Assembly (NCBI GenBank): GCA_002432095.1
Contig: DJFQ01000133.1
Span: 1-7,057 of the forward strand
Reading direction: 5' to 3'
Length of the DNA: 7,057 nt
From: Marinagarivorans sp. UBA5868
GTDB lineage: Bacteria; Pseudomonadota; Gammaproteobacteria; Pseudomonadales; Cellvibrionaceae
Below are positions 1 to 5,980 of this stretch, piece after piece (position 1 is the stretch's first letter; every line of letters begins with the position of its first letter). The position numbers and the translations under genes were made by a program. Below the pieces are notes generated by a model, which was given only the letters and a program-made list of their open reading frames with translations, had not been told where the DNA came from and ran no database searches.

Positions 1-1559
1 ACAATATTGCTGGCGATGGTTTGATTCAAACCGGCAACTCGGGCGAGCAGCGGCACGGACGCGGTGTTGACTTCCACCCCCACCGCATTCACGCAATCCT
101 CCACCACCGCATCCAGCGTTTTACCCAAACGCGTTTGCGATACGTCGTGCTGATATTGGCCGACGCCGATGGATTTGGGTTCGATTTTGACCAATTCTGC
201 AAGCGGATCCTGCAGCCGACGAGCGATGGAAATCGCGCCGCGAATGGTTACGTCTAGATCCGGAAATTCCTTCGCCGCAAATTCGGAAGCGGAATAAACC
301 GACGCTCCAGATTCGTTGACCATGACTTTCTGTATTTTCAGATCTTTGTGCTTTTTAAGCATATCGCCAACAAATTTGTCGGTCTCGCGACTCGCGGTGC
401 CATTGCCAATGGCGATTAAACCAACATTATGTTTTTTGCATAAATGGACGAGCGCGGCTTCCGCTTCTTGAATGCGGTTTTGCGGCGGAGTAGGAAATAT
501 CGCGCCGTGATCCAGCACGCGCCCTGTGGCATCTACCACGGCAATTTTTACGCCCGTGCGCAATCCTGGGTCGAGGCCGATAGTCGCAATTTGTCCTGCG
601 GGCGCTGCCAATAAAAGATCTTTTAGATTGCGCGCGAACACATCAATAGCATCGGCTTCCGAGCGCTCGCGCAAATCACCGAGCAGATCGGTTTCCAAAT
701 GCGTCAAAAGTTTTACTCGCCAGGTCCAGCGCACCACTTCCTCAAGCCAGCGATCAGCGGCGCGGCCTTTATCGGCAATTTTCCAATGTTCCGCCACCAT
801 AATTTCGCAGGGGTGCATCTGGCCGGGTTCCAGTTCGTCTTTTAATTCCAATGCCAGAGATAAAATCCCTTCATTGCGACCACGAAACATGGCGAGCGCA
901 CGGTGCGACGGGGTTTTGCCCAGCAGCTCTTTATGCTCGAAATAATCGCGGAATTTTTCGCCCTCTACCTCTTTGCCAGGCACTACTTTCGCGCTGAGAT
1001 ATCCGTCGGTACGCAAAAAGTTTCGCAATTTCTCCAGGAGCGCGGCGTCTTCGCTAAAGCGCTCCATGAGAATTTGTTTTGCTCCATCCAGCGCATCTTT
1101 TGCCGATTCGATTTTATGTTCCGCGTTCAGATAATCCCCGGCAGCAGTCTCGGGATCGATAGTGGGGTTTGCTAACAGCAAATCCGCCAGCGGCTCCAAG
1201 CCTGCCTCGCGAGCAATTTGTGCTTTGGTGCGGCGCTTGGGTTTGTAGGGCAGATAAAGGTCTTCGAGCAGGGTTTTGGTTTCGGCATTTTGAATCTGGC
1301 CCGCCAACTCCGGTGTGAGCTTGCCCTGCTCTTCGATGGATTTAAGGATGGACGCGCGGCGATCTTCCAATTCGCGCAAATAGTTCAGTCGCTCGTCCAG
1401 GTTGCGTAATTGGGTGTCGTCCAGGCCGCCCGTCACCTCTTTCCGGTAGCGGGAGATAAAGGGCACCGTAGCGCCTTCGTCGAGCAGGCCAACCGCTGCC
1501 TGAACTTGTTGAATGTTGACGTTGAGTTCTTGCGCAATGCGGGAATGGATCGAGTTCAT
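1..1559 (-). CDS. tex: Tex, S1-type RNA-binding transcription accessory protein (N-terminal two thirds, cut by window edge)
   Basis: This frame stays open from an ATG at 1559 to the left edge, 519 codons, whereas Tex proteins are usually about 770-790 residues. Tex is a cytoplasmic nucleic-acid-binding protein tied to transcription and RNA metabolism. The start reads [14 protein letters not shown] and is followed by the signature [13 protein letters not shown] (about residues 29-41) of the helical N-terminal domain. [16 protein letters not shown] lies near residues 100-116. A YqgF/RNase H-like domain begins near residue 325 with [12 protein letters not shown]. The visible end, [18 protein letters not shown] to ASNI, is the first helix-hairpin-helix region. 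The rest of the helix-hairpin-helix part and the C-terminal S1 domain lie outside. No strong Shine-Dalgarno is seen (only TTGGGC before the ATG), but the start matches the family N-terminus. No frameshift was noticed. The family call is very secure. Confidence 0.97.
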   Translation of the reverse strand, partial: MNSIHSRIAQELNVNIQQVQAAVGLLDEGATVPFISRYRKEVTGGLDDTQLRNLDERLNYLRELEDRRASILKSIEEQGKLTPELAGQIQNAETKTLLEDLYLPYKPKRRTKAQIAREAGLEPLADLLLANPTIDPETAAGDYLNAEHKIESAKDALDGAKQILMERFSEDAALLEKLRNFLRTDGYLSAKVVPGKEVEGEKFRDYFEHKELLGKTPSHRALAMFRGRNEGILSLALELKDELEPGQMHPCEIMVAEHWKIADKGRAADRWLEEVVRWTWRVKLLTHLETDLLGDLRERSEADAIDVFARNLKDLLLAAPAGQIATIGLDPGLRTGVKIAVVDATGRVLDHGAIFPTPPQNRIQEAEAALVHLCKKHNVGLIAIGNGTASRETDKFVGDMLKKHKDLKIQKVMVNESGASVYSASEFAAKEFPDLDVTIRGAISIARRLQDPLAELVKIEPKSIGVGQYQHDVSQTRLGKTLDAVVEDCVNAVGVEVNTASVPLLARVAGLNQTIASNI

Positions 1560-1594
1560 ATGCCCAATACAGTCTGGTAGCCGAGAGAGGGCGC

Positions 1595-1631
1595 ATTATG
1601 CGGAATCGAACCGGTGTCAACAATGTTGACA
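1595..1631 (-). promoter_or_regulatory. Candidate tex promoter with a dyad over the -35 region
   Basis: On the minus strand a CATAAT hexamer (1600-1595) is followed directly by GCGCC. This is the kind of -10 plus GC-rich discriminator seen at stringently controlled rRNA and tRNA promoters. TTGTTG lies 17 nt upstream of it. A perfect TTGACA is also present (1620-1615), but only 14 nt from CATAAT. The dyad TGTCAAC-AAT-GTTGACA (1615-1631) covers this -35 area and could be an operator. The predicted start would leave a leader of about 30 nt before the tex ATG. Promoter hexamers are easily found by chance, so this is a candidate only. Confidence 0.4.
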
Positions 1632-1648
1632 TACCGCTTAAGGTCTGG

Positions 1649-1660
1649 CCGTGATCACGG
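1649..1660. repeat. 12-bp perfect palindrome CCGTGATCACGG
   Basis: A perfect 12-bp palindrome lies between the stop of the 54-aa membrane ORF and the candidate tex promoter. It has no loop and no T-run, so it does not look like an intrinsic terminator. It could be a binding site for a dimeric protein, but no known regulator is recognised from it. Confidence 0.3.
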
Positions 1661-1691
1661 AAGGAAAAGACTTCGAGATATGCCAAGGCGC

Positions 1692-1856
1692 TTATTCGCG
1701 CAGTTTGCGAAGGTAATGATTGGTGACTTTATAGAGGACAAAACACAAGACCACGTCCAGCACGATACTGATCGGCTGGGGCAGATGCGGGCGGAAAAAA
1801 TCGCCGATCACATACGTCAAAGCAATGGCTAAGGCCAAAGCGGGAAATGCACTCAC
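1692..1856 (-). CDS. Small two-helix membrane protein (54 aa, GTG start)
   Basis: The frame starts at GTG 1856, with CAGGA about 8 nt upstream as a fair ribosome-binding site, and ends at TAA 1692. It is read as VSAFPALALAIALTYVIGDF, a short polar loop FRPHLPQP, then ISIVLDVVLCFVLYK and a basic tail ending HYLRKLRE. That gives two hydrophobic helices (about residues 3-18 and 29-43) joined by a tight turn. By the positive-inside rule the C-terminus is probably cytoplasmic. The frame is open 21 codons further upstream (LKLSLNLYRRIVR before the GTG) without any ATG, so the start is uncertain and an original N-terminus may have been lost to the adjacent repeats. The family is not recognised. It ends 133 bp before the tex start and may share a transcript with tex. 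It is easily missed because it has no ATG. Confidence 0.55.
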   Translation of the reverse strand: MSAFPALALAIALTYVIGDFFRPHLPQPISIVLDVVLCFVLYKVTNHYLRKLRE

Positions 1857-1890
1857 GCGGACAATCCTGCGGTAAAGATTGAGAGAAAGT

Positions 1891-1959
1891 TTCAGTTCAC
1901 CCTGAAAAACCTGTTCAAGTCACCCTAAAAACTTGCTCAAGTCACCCCTAAAAACATAG
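1891..1959. repeat. Three degenerate 23-bp tandem repeats
   Basis: Units at 1891-1913, 1914-1936 and 1937-1959 share the core TCAAGTCACCCTAAAAAC in the plus-strand reading. The second and third are nearly identical over TCAAGTCACC(C)CTAAAAAC. The first is more diverged (TTCAGTTCACCCTGAAAAAC). On the minus strand each unit reads as a T-run followed by AGGGTGACTTGA. The array sits just upstream of the 54-aa membrane ORF and contains stop codons in that frame. It shows no alternating repeats and spacers, so it is not a CRISPR array. Confidence 0.6.
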
Positions 1960-2019
1960 CCCAATTCCGGCACTCGCGCCTGGGGCACAAGGTGACATTT
2001 TTGGTCAGGAAAATGCCAA

Positions 2020-2145
2020 CTATTCACGAAATTCCACTAAAACTCTGTCGATTTTTTTAACCTCTGCAACCAAAGTTGCACCCCCGAAACCGGCGGAAAT
2101 TTGTAATTCGTTGAATTTTTTGAACTTTTGTTTTTTGGCCATCAT
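2020..2145 (-). CDS. Possible 41-aa basic small protein
   Basis: From the paired ATG ATG at 2145/2142 to TAG at 2020 the frame encodes MMAKKQKFKKFNELQIS, then AGFGGATLVAEVKK and IDRVLVEFRE. The N-terminal third is strongly basic, with six lysines in the first ten or so residues. The remainder alternates hydrophobic and charged residues as a small folded beta-type protein would. The composition looks protein-like, which favours a real gene. Against it, the Shine-Dalgarno (TTAAGC) is weak and the length is short. Its start overlaps an opposing plus-strand ATG at 2144 that opens a 35-codon frame; at most one of these is likely real, and this one looks better. The family is not recognised and no function is assigned. 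Confidence 0.45.
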   Translation of the reverse strand: MMAKKQKFKKFNELQISAGFGGATLVAEVKKIDRVLVEFRE

Positions 2146-2253
2146 GTTGCTTAATAAAACATCACCTAAGCCTGAATCTCCAGTCCGCCATTCTGACGAA
2201 CTGACTCAGGCAAAGTCAGACCAGAGACAGATTACGGCACCGCAGGAGTAGAG

Positions 2254-2283
2254 ATGGCGGTGCTGGAAACGACAGAGAGGTGA
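2254..2283 (+). other. 9-codon minicistron upstream of the 91-aa ORF
   Basis: AGGAG at 2244-2248 sits 5 nt before an ATG that opens MAVLETTER and stops at TGA 2281. The end of this minicistron overlaps the Shine-Dalgarno (AGAGAGG, 2274-2280) of the following ORF. Ribosomes finishing here would be placed next to the start at 2289, an arrangement compatible with translational coupling. The strong ribosome-binding site is seen directly; the role is inference and it may be chance. Confidence 0.3.
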
Positions 2284-2288
2284 TCGTT

Positions 2289-2564
2289 ATGTCCAGGGAA
2301 TTGAACCAGCACAGCCTGATTGCACACGACCTGTTTGATCGCGATAGCGCGGGATTCGGTGCGACCTGCGTGCCCCGCGTTGCTGCTAACGAAGATATGG
2401 ACGAAATGCGGGAATGTTTGTCTCACGCCAGCCAGACCACTCCATGCCTGGCCCGCCGAGCCAATATTTCAGAGGATTTGTGGGAAGATGCCCGCCGCCG
2501 TCATTGCGACGCACGGCAGAACTGGCGCAGCCTGTTGGATCGTTTTGTCAAACCCCATCATTGA
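2289..2564 (+). CDS. Orphan hydrophilic ORF, 91 aa
   Basis: ATG 2289 is preferred over the in-frame GTG at 2280 because AGAGAGG (2274-2280) lies 8 nt upstream of it. The protein starts MSRELNQHSLIAHDLFDRDS and has no signal peptide or membrane segment. It is rich in charged residues (NEDMDEMRE near 34-42, SEDLWEDARRRHCDARQNW near 61-79). It carries four cysteines at about 27, 43, 53 and 73, whose spacing fits no zinc-finger pattern known to me. It is the only plus-strand candidate of any size in the left half and converges on the SDR gene, from which it is 74 bp away. The overlapping minus-strand frame at 2232-2426 looks less protein-like. The family is unknown; reality is moderate, supported mainly by the ribosome-binding site and sensible composition. 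Confidence 0.45.
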   Translation: MSRELNQHSLIAHDLFDRDSAGFGATCVPRVAANEDMDEMRECLSHASQTTPCLARRANISEDLWEDARRRHCDARQNWRSLLDRFVKPHH

Positions 2565-2638
2565 TCACCGGTTAACATTCCAGTACAGGCAACAGTCGAG
2601 CACAGGTTAACAACCCCGCCCCGCTGAGGGCGATCCGC

Positions 2639-3340
2639 TCACCCCCACAACCCTTTGTAATCCTGAGCCGCATAAAAGCGGCCACTAGGTCCGCCATCCG
2701 GCAGCAGCGCCGGCACCAATACTCCCGGAATCACCGAAGCCACATCCTCCCACGCGTTCGGCCCACCGAGATCAGTACGAATCCAGCCCGGATCCACATG
2801 ATTGACCAGCACATTATCGTCCTTTAATTCACAGGCGAGATCCTGCGTGTATTTGTCCACCGCCGCTTTCGAAGCGCTATAAGGCGCCAAGTCAGGTTGA
2901 CCGGCGATGCCGGACGTCAGATTGATAATGCGTCCCCAGCGGCGCTCGCGCATGGCCGGCGCAAAGGCATTACACAGCTGCACCGTAGCGAACAGATTGA
3001 CTTGGAACGTGCGCAACCACTCGGCCTGAGAAAATTCGAACATTGGCGTCGACTGATTATTGATCGCTGCATTGTTGTAGAGGATATCAACCGGCACCGA
3101 TAACCGTTGCACCTCACTAATCAATTCCCGCACCTGTAATTCACTATCCAGTTCCCCCGCCACCGCCAGCGCCTGCACACCAAACTCCTTCACCTCGTTA
3201 AGTGTGGTGTGAGTGTGATCCAACTGGCGGCCGTGAACGATCACATTGCAGCCTTGTTGTGCCAGCGCCTTCGCAATCTGCTGGCCTATACCACGACTTG
3301 AGCCGGTGACCAGCGCCCATTTACCGTTGAGTGTTTTCAT
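2639..3340 (-). CDS. Short-chain dehydrogenase/reductase (SDR family), 233 aa
   Basis: This is a classical SDR, a cytoplasmic NAD(P)-dependent oxidoreductase with a Rossmann fold. It shows the cofactor motif TGSSRGIG (12-19), the NNAG-like motif NNAA (89-92), the structural Asn in FQVN (115), catalytic Ser in LTSG (143) and YSASK giving Tyr154 and Lys158. The cofactor-site segment DPGWIRTDLGG (183-193) is also present. VHGRQL at 35-40 ends the second beta strand; the Arg there hints at NADPH preference, which is an inference. Its 233 residues are near the family norm and all catalytic residues are present. AGGGGA in TAAGGGGACACC before the ATG is a good ribosome-binding site. The gene follows marR on the same strand, but a hairpin terminator lies between them, so it probably has its own promoter. 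The substrate cannot be read from sequence. Confidence 0.95.
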   Translation of the reverse strand: MKTLNGKWALVTGSSRGIGQQIAKALAQQGCNVIVHGRQLDHTHTTLNEVKEFGVQALAVAGELDSELQVRELISEVQRLSVPVDILYNNAAINNQSTPMFEFSQAEWLRTFQVNLFATVQLCNAFAPAMRERRWGRIINLTSGIAGQPDLAPYSASKAAVDKYTQDLACELKDDNVLVNHVDPGWIRTDLGGPNAWEDVASVIPGVLVPALLPDGGPSGRFYAAQDYKGLWG

Positions 3341-3465
3341 GGTGTCCCCTTATGCTGTTTTTTTGCGGCGATACAACGCCATCCGCGGCGCATCTTAACC
3401 GCTAAAGGGAATAGCGACACGCGCGACAATAAGAAGATAAGGGCAAGGGAAGATTTGGGAAAAGT

Positions 3466-3494
3466 GACCCGCCGACACAAATGATCGGCGGGTC
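3466..3494 (-). terminator. Intrinsic terminator of the marR-type gene
   Basis: Perfect 10-bp arms GACCCGCCGA (3466-3475) and TCGGCGGGTC (3485-3494) enclose a 9-nt loop. The hairpin starts about 10 nt after the MarR stop codon. Read on the minus strand, the stem is followed by ACTTTTCCC, a short T-run, which fits a rho-independent terminator of moderate strength. It separates the regulator from the SDR gene downstream. Confidence 0.75.
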
Positions 3495-3503
3495 GGGAGC
3501 AGG

Positions 3504-3926
3504 TTAGACCTGCGGCTCCGCGTTCAACGAGGCTACAAACTGCAGGAGGTCCGTCAACTGTTTAGCTTTGCGAGTGCCGAGTTTGTCGGCCAAGTCGCCA
3601 TAGTGCCGATCCAGCATCGGTTGCACTTTGTTGTGCAACTTCTTGCCGTTGGCGCTGAGCTTGATGGTCAATTCACGCAGATCGCCTTCTGCAGTGCGGC
3701 GGGACAAAATGCCGTCGCTCTCCAGACGATTGAGAATGCGCGACAGACTGGGGCCGAGAATTGCGCTTCTGTGCGCCAACTCTTGGGCGTTCATCTCGCC
3801 GTATTCGAAGGATGCGCGGATCACTCGCCACTGCTGCTCCGTCAGGCCAAAGCCTGCAAGCGTTTGACGCACCTGCGCAACAGAGGCTTCTTTTGCCTTT
3901 TGTAATAAGATGGGGAGTGTTTCCAT
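3504..3926 (-). CDS. MarR-family transcriptional regulator, HpaR/HpcR-like (140 aa)
   Basis: The 140-residue length and layout are those of MarR proteins, dimeric winged-helix repressors that respond to small, often aromatic, ligands. LTEQQWRVIRA (28-38), the hallmark beginning of the DNA-binding domain, is followed by MNAQELAHRSAILGPSLSRI (45-64). The recognition helix falls in GPSLSRILNRLESDG (58-72), and the wing in SRRTAEGDLRELTIKLS (75-91). The N-terminal LLQKAKEAS and the C-terminal helices (about 98-134) would form the dimer interface. The pattern LTEQQWR..LGPSLSRIL.R.E.DG resembles the regulator of homoprotocatechuate catabolism (HpaR/HpcR). No such catabolic genes are visible here, so the resemblance does not prove the function. 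The ATG is not preceded by a strong Shine-Dalgarno. Its target may be itself, the SDR gene or a lost divergent gene. Confidence 0.93.
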   Translation of the reverse strand: METLPILLQKAKEASVAQVRQTLAGFGLTEQQWRVIRASFEYGEMNAQELAHRSAILGPSLSRILNRLESDGILSRRTAEGDLRELTIKLSANGKKLHNKVQPMLDRHYGDLADKLGTRKAKQLTDLLQFVASLNAEPQV

Positions 3927-3996
3927 AAGATGATTTATGTGCCTCGTATAACAATTAACTCAGGAGCTTTAATGATAACCAACAGGTTGATTAATG
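3927..3996. promoter_or_regulatory. marR control region with an imperfect dyad
   Basis: On the minus strand TGTTATACG (3953-3945) resembles an extended -10 element that would start a short marR leader. On the plus strand the same AT-rich patch offers TATAAC (3947-3952). About 20 bp further upstream of marR, TTAATGATAACC (3969-3980) and GGTTGATTAATG (3985-3996) form an imperfect inverted repeat around AACA. MarR proteins usually bind such AT-rich dyads in their own control region, so this is the best candidate operator. Positions are read directly; function is inferred. Confidence 0.35.
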
Positions 3997-4019
3997 CGCC
4001 ACAAATTGTTCAAAAATGA
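3972..4019 (+). other. Strong start site opening only 15 codons (possible gene remnant or leader)
   Basis: CAGGAG ends 5 nt before an ATG at 3972, the best Shine-Dalgarno/start combination on the plus strand here. The frame reads MITNRLINAPQIVQK and stops at TGA 4017-4019. HpaR-like regulators commonly face a divergent target gene, so this could be the surviving 5' end of a decayed divergent gene or a short leader peptide. No recognisable protein follows in any frame, although an overlapping plus-strand frame runs on to 4215 with poor composition. Confidence 0.25.
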
Positions 4020-4267
4020 CACAAAAAAATCTAAAAACATAACTCGTTATGGCTGTTTGAAAGAGATCTTCGACACAGAACCTGCAAAGTCAAGCCTTCC
4101 AAAGCGTTTGGTGAACCCGTTCCGCATGGCGCGTGAAGTATCACAGGTTTTCTTTCACTCGGCCTGTAGGCTTTCCCCACTCCTTCTTTGGCGCACAAAC
4201 AGTCCCTGCAGTTAGACAATCCCGCGCCTTTGATGAACCATCCCACGCCGTTAACCATTCCTCGCCG
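4020..4267. other. Stretch with no convincing gene
   Basis: Frames are open on both strands (plus to 4215, minus 4031-4258), but neither has a good ribosome-binding site, a recognisable motif or natural composition. The region begins with an A-rich tract (ACAAAAAAATCTAAAAAC near 4020-4037). Near the DUF1501 stop, CGCCGTTAA occurs twice about 16 bp apart. No clear hairpin terminator for the DUF1501 gene was found. It may be decayed coding sequence or plain spacer. Confidence 0.4.
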
Positions 4268-5830
4268 TTAAACGATGATGGGCGCAAAGGCAGTTAACGC
4301 GTCCATGGATGCGGAGTTGCCCAAACCGTGACTGAGACCGTGACTGGTGAACAATTGGGCAAAGTTGCCCTGTTCACCATGCAGTGCCATGTAATTGAGG
4401 ATCACGGTCTGCACCAGTTGATTAACATTATTGGCCGCCGGGCTGGAGGCGGTTTCCACATCACCCGAGGGGCGCATGTAGCCGATCTGCTGATGTCGCG
4501 CAGCACTGGTGCCCGTTTCCAATAACACCGGACGGAAGCCGGGGTTATAGACAAGGAAAAACGACGCCGCAGTCTGCTGGTTGTCTCCAGTCCAAACCCC
4601 TTTGCCGCGCCCCATTTGGGAATCGTCGATCATGCCGTTGCTGAATACGGAGCCATCACTGAACACATACATCATCAGCGGTTTGTTCATGCGCGCTGCG
4701 TATTCCAGGCAGGCGCCCATACAGCGGCCGGCGCGCAGGTCGCGTTCCTCGCCAGTGGCGCGATCGCCGGTGTGATAGTCGTAGCCACCCATGGTGATAG
4801 TGCCGGCGCCCGCGTAACCCTCAATCACCAGCTTCATCACCGAGGCGGTTTTGCGGAATTCGTTATCGTTCATATCGGCGGACTGAAAAATGCCGTCCGG
4901 TCCGACTATGTGCGGGTCGAGTAACGGATTAAGCGAGGCCGGGTTGGAGTAGCGTTCTGCGAGACCGGCGCTCTCCAAGTATTTGCACGGTACCGACTGG
5001 CGAATGGCGTCGGTGGTAGCAACGCGATCCATCTTGTGTTTGGAGAGGTGGTACATGGATTCCATCACCGCCACCACTTCGTCCTCGCTGAGCAATCCCA
5101 CCAGATCACCCACATCCACCAGACCGGTGACATCTGAAGGACGGTCCACTTTGGTGGGACGCACTTCGTTGTTGATCAACATCGCGGGCGCCATAGAGTT
5201 GCCGCCGGACTCGCTGCTCTGAGAGCCGCATAAAGCCAACAGAGAACCGCGGGCACCGGCGAGATTGATGCCATACATGGGGTTGTGGGGATTGTTGCCG
5301 GTGTCGTTCTCCGAGCGCGCCGCAATGACCGCCCCATTGATCAAAGCCTGAGTGGAGGCGCTGGTTTTTTCGAGGATGCCGCGCAGGAAGCCACTGTCCG
5401 TATGAAAGGCCAGGCCCAGCGTGGTATCGATAAAGCTGTTGTTTGGCGCACCTGGATTGATGGCAGAGGGAATCATATTGGACGGCAATCCCTGTTTGCC
5501 GTAGCCGGCAGTATCGAGAAAGTCCAACTGCCCACCGCGGCCACCCACCAGCACATTGGAGCCGGCAATATTGGCGCCACCAGCAAGATCGAAACAGATA
5601 AACGGGATCTTCCCGGCGCCGTCAAAACGAATGCCGCAGGCGTCGATCACACTCTGTTCAATGGACAGCGCGGACGCCCGCCCCGGCAGGCCGAGAATGG
5701 ATGTTCCCAGCACGGTGGCCATACCAGCCTGAAAACCCTGGGCGATAAAATCCCGACGAGTGCGCGGGCGGCGGTGATCACCGTGGGTCAGCGGCTGATT
5801 CAAAGCGAAAAACGGTCTGCGCTTAGCCAT
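4268..5830 (-). CDS. Tat-exported DUF1501-type protein, 520 aa
   Basis: The N-terminus carries a twin-arginine signal: TRRDFIAQG (24-32), a hydrophobic stretch GMATVLGTSILGL (36-48) and a likely signal-peptidase site after ASA (52-54). The protein should therefore be folded in the cytoplasm and exported to the periplasm. The mature part opens with PFICFDLAGGANIAGSN (75-91), matching the early DLAGG segment of DUF1501 proteins. MGGYDYHTGDRATGEERD (347-364) corresponds to their D-x-H motif. FSDGSVFSNG (390-399) and KGVWTGDNQQTAASFF (410-425) follow. DUF1501 proteins are related to the sulfatase/alkaline phosphatase fold, but no activity is established and the metal-binding residues cannot be confirmed here. 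AAAGGTAG, 6 nt before the ATG, is the ribosome-binding site. The gene follows a LamG-type gene on the same strand and is very probably cotranscribed with it. The start lies in a repeated tract, described separately. Confidence 0.88.
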   Translation of the reverse strand: MAKRRPFFALNQPLTHGDHRRPRTRRDFIAQGFQAGMATVLGTSILGLPGRASALSIEQSVIDACGIRFDGAGKIPFICFDLAGGANIAGSNVLVGGRGGQLDFLDTAGYGKQGLPSNMIPSAINPGAPNNSFIDTTLGLAFHTDSGFLRGILEKTSASTQALINGAVIAARSENDTGNNPHNPMYGINLAGARGSLLALCGSQSSESGGNSMAPAMLINNEVRPTKVDRPSDVTGLVDVGDLVGLLSEDEVVAVMESMYHLSKHKMDRVATTDAIRQSVPCKYLESAGLAERYSNPASLNPLLDPHIVGPDGIFQSADMNDNEFRKTASVMKLVIEGYAGAGTITMGGYDYHTGDRATGEERDLRAGRCMGACLEYAARMNKPLMMYVFSDGSVFSNGMIDDSQMGRGKGVWTGDNQQTAASFFLVYNPGFRPVLLETGTSAARHQQIGYMRPSGDVETASSPAANNVNQLVQTVILNYMALHGEQGNFAQLFTSHGLSHGLGNSASMDALTAFAPIIV

Positions 5831-5909
5831 GGTTTACTACCTTTGTAATCGTGGGCGAATAATGGCCATGGGTCACTACCTTTACTTTCGTTGGTGAATG
5901 ATTAGCCAT
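5823..5909 (-). CDS. Possible 28-aa leader peptide overlapping the DUF1501 start
   Basis: ATG 5909, with AAAGGTAG upstream, opens a 28-codon frame starting MANHSPTKVKVVTHG and ending HYSPTITKVVNHG, so it is two copies of a 13-residue repeat. Its TAA (5825-5823) lies inside the first codons of the DUF1501 gene through the shared string ATGGCTAA, an 8-nt overlap. Stop/start overlaps of this kind commonly give translational coupling. The peptide is hydrophilic and has no recognised function; it may matter only as an act of translation. That it is translated is inferred from the ribosome-binding site and overlap. Confidence 0.4.
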   Translation of the reverse strand: MANHSPTKVKVVTHGHYSPTITKVVNHG

Positions 5910-5943
5910 GGGTTACTACCTTTGTGATCATTGGCGAATGGGT
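5825..5943. repeat. Triplicated 39-40 bp ribosome-binding/start module
   Basis: Three tandem imperfect copies lie at 5825-5863, 5864-5903 and 5904-5943. Each contains, on the minus strand, AAAGGTAGT followed by ACC-ATG-GC, that is, a ribosome-binding site and an ATG. The outer two copies agree at 32 of the first 36 positions. The ATGs fall at 5830 (the DUF1501 start), 5869 and 5909. The middle ATG is in frame with DUF1501 but meets TAG TAA after ten codons, so it cannot extend the protein. Confidence 0.85.
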
Positions 5944-5970
5944 TGTCGTGAACAAAAAAATCCGTTGCAT
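5902..5970 (-). CDS. Possible 22-aa leader peptide coupled to the upstream LamG-type gene
   Basis: ATG 5970 is preceded at 5 nt by TAGGAGAG, whose TAG is the stop codon of the LamG-type gene (5983-5981), so the ribosome-binding site overlaps the upstream stop. The frame begins MQRIFLFTTT and ends HSPMITKVVTHG, the same 13-residue repeat as in the next peptide. Its TAA (5904-5902) again overlaps the following ATG (5909) through ATGGCTAA. It is the strongest ribosome-binding site between the two large genes. Its reality as a functional peptide is uncertain. Confidence 0.4.
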   Translation of the reverse strand: MQRIFLFTTTHSPMITKVVTHG

Positions 5971-5980
5971 GCGATCTCTC

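Noticed and set aside
1594..1616. tRNA-like TpsiC arm (GGTTCGATTCC on the minus strand)
   Set aside because: No matching acceptor, D-arm or anticodon stem could be found upstream and no CCA end follows, so it is not a tRNA gene; the resemblance is probably chance.
1342..1686. Open minus-strand frame of 114 codons over the start of tex
   Set aside because: It overlaps the tex 5' coding region in another frame and has unnatural composition; tex is unambiguous there.
1891..1959. CRISPR array
   Set aside because: The 23-bp units are directly adjacent with no unique spacers, only three copies, and no cas genes nearby.
2144..2251. Plus-strand 35-codon frame beginning MLLNKTSPKPESP
   Set aside because: It has an ATG and sensible composition but no ribosome-binding site (TTTTTTGGCC before it), and it overlaps the start of the better-looking opposing 41-aa frame.
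2570..2612. Repeated GGTTAACA at 2570 and 2605
   Set aside because: Two 8-bp matches 35 bp apart are too weak to support a site, and no hairpin with a T-run was found between the converging genes.
5285..5848. Plus-strand frame of 187 codons opposite the DUF1501 gene
   Set aside because: It is antisense to a clear coding gene, has no recognisable motif and is explained by high-GC codon mirroring.
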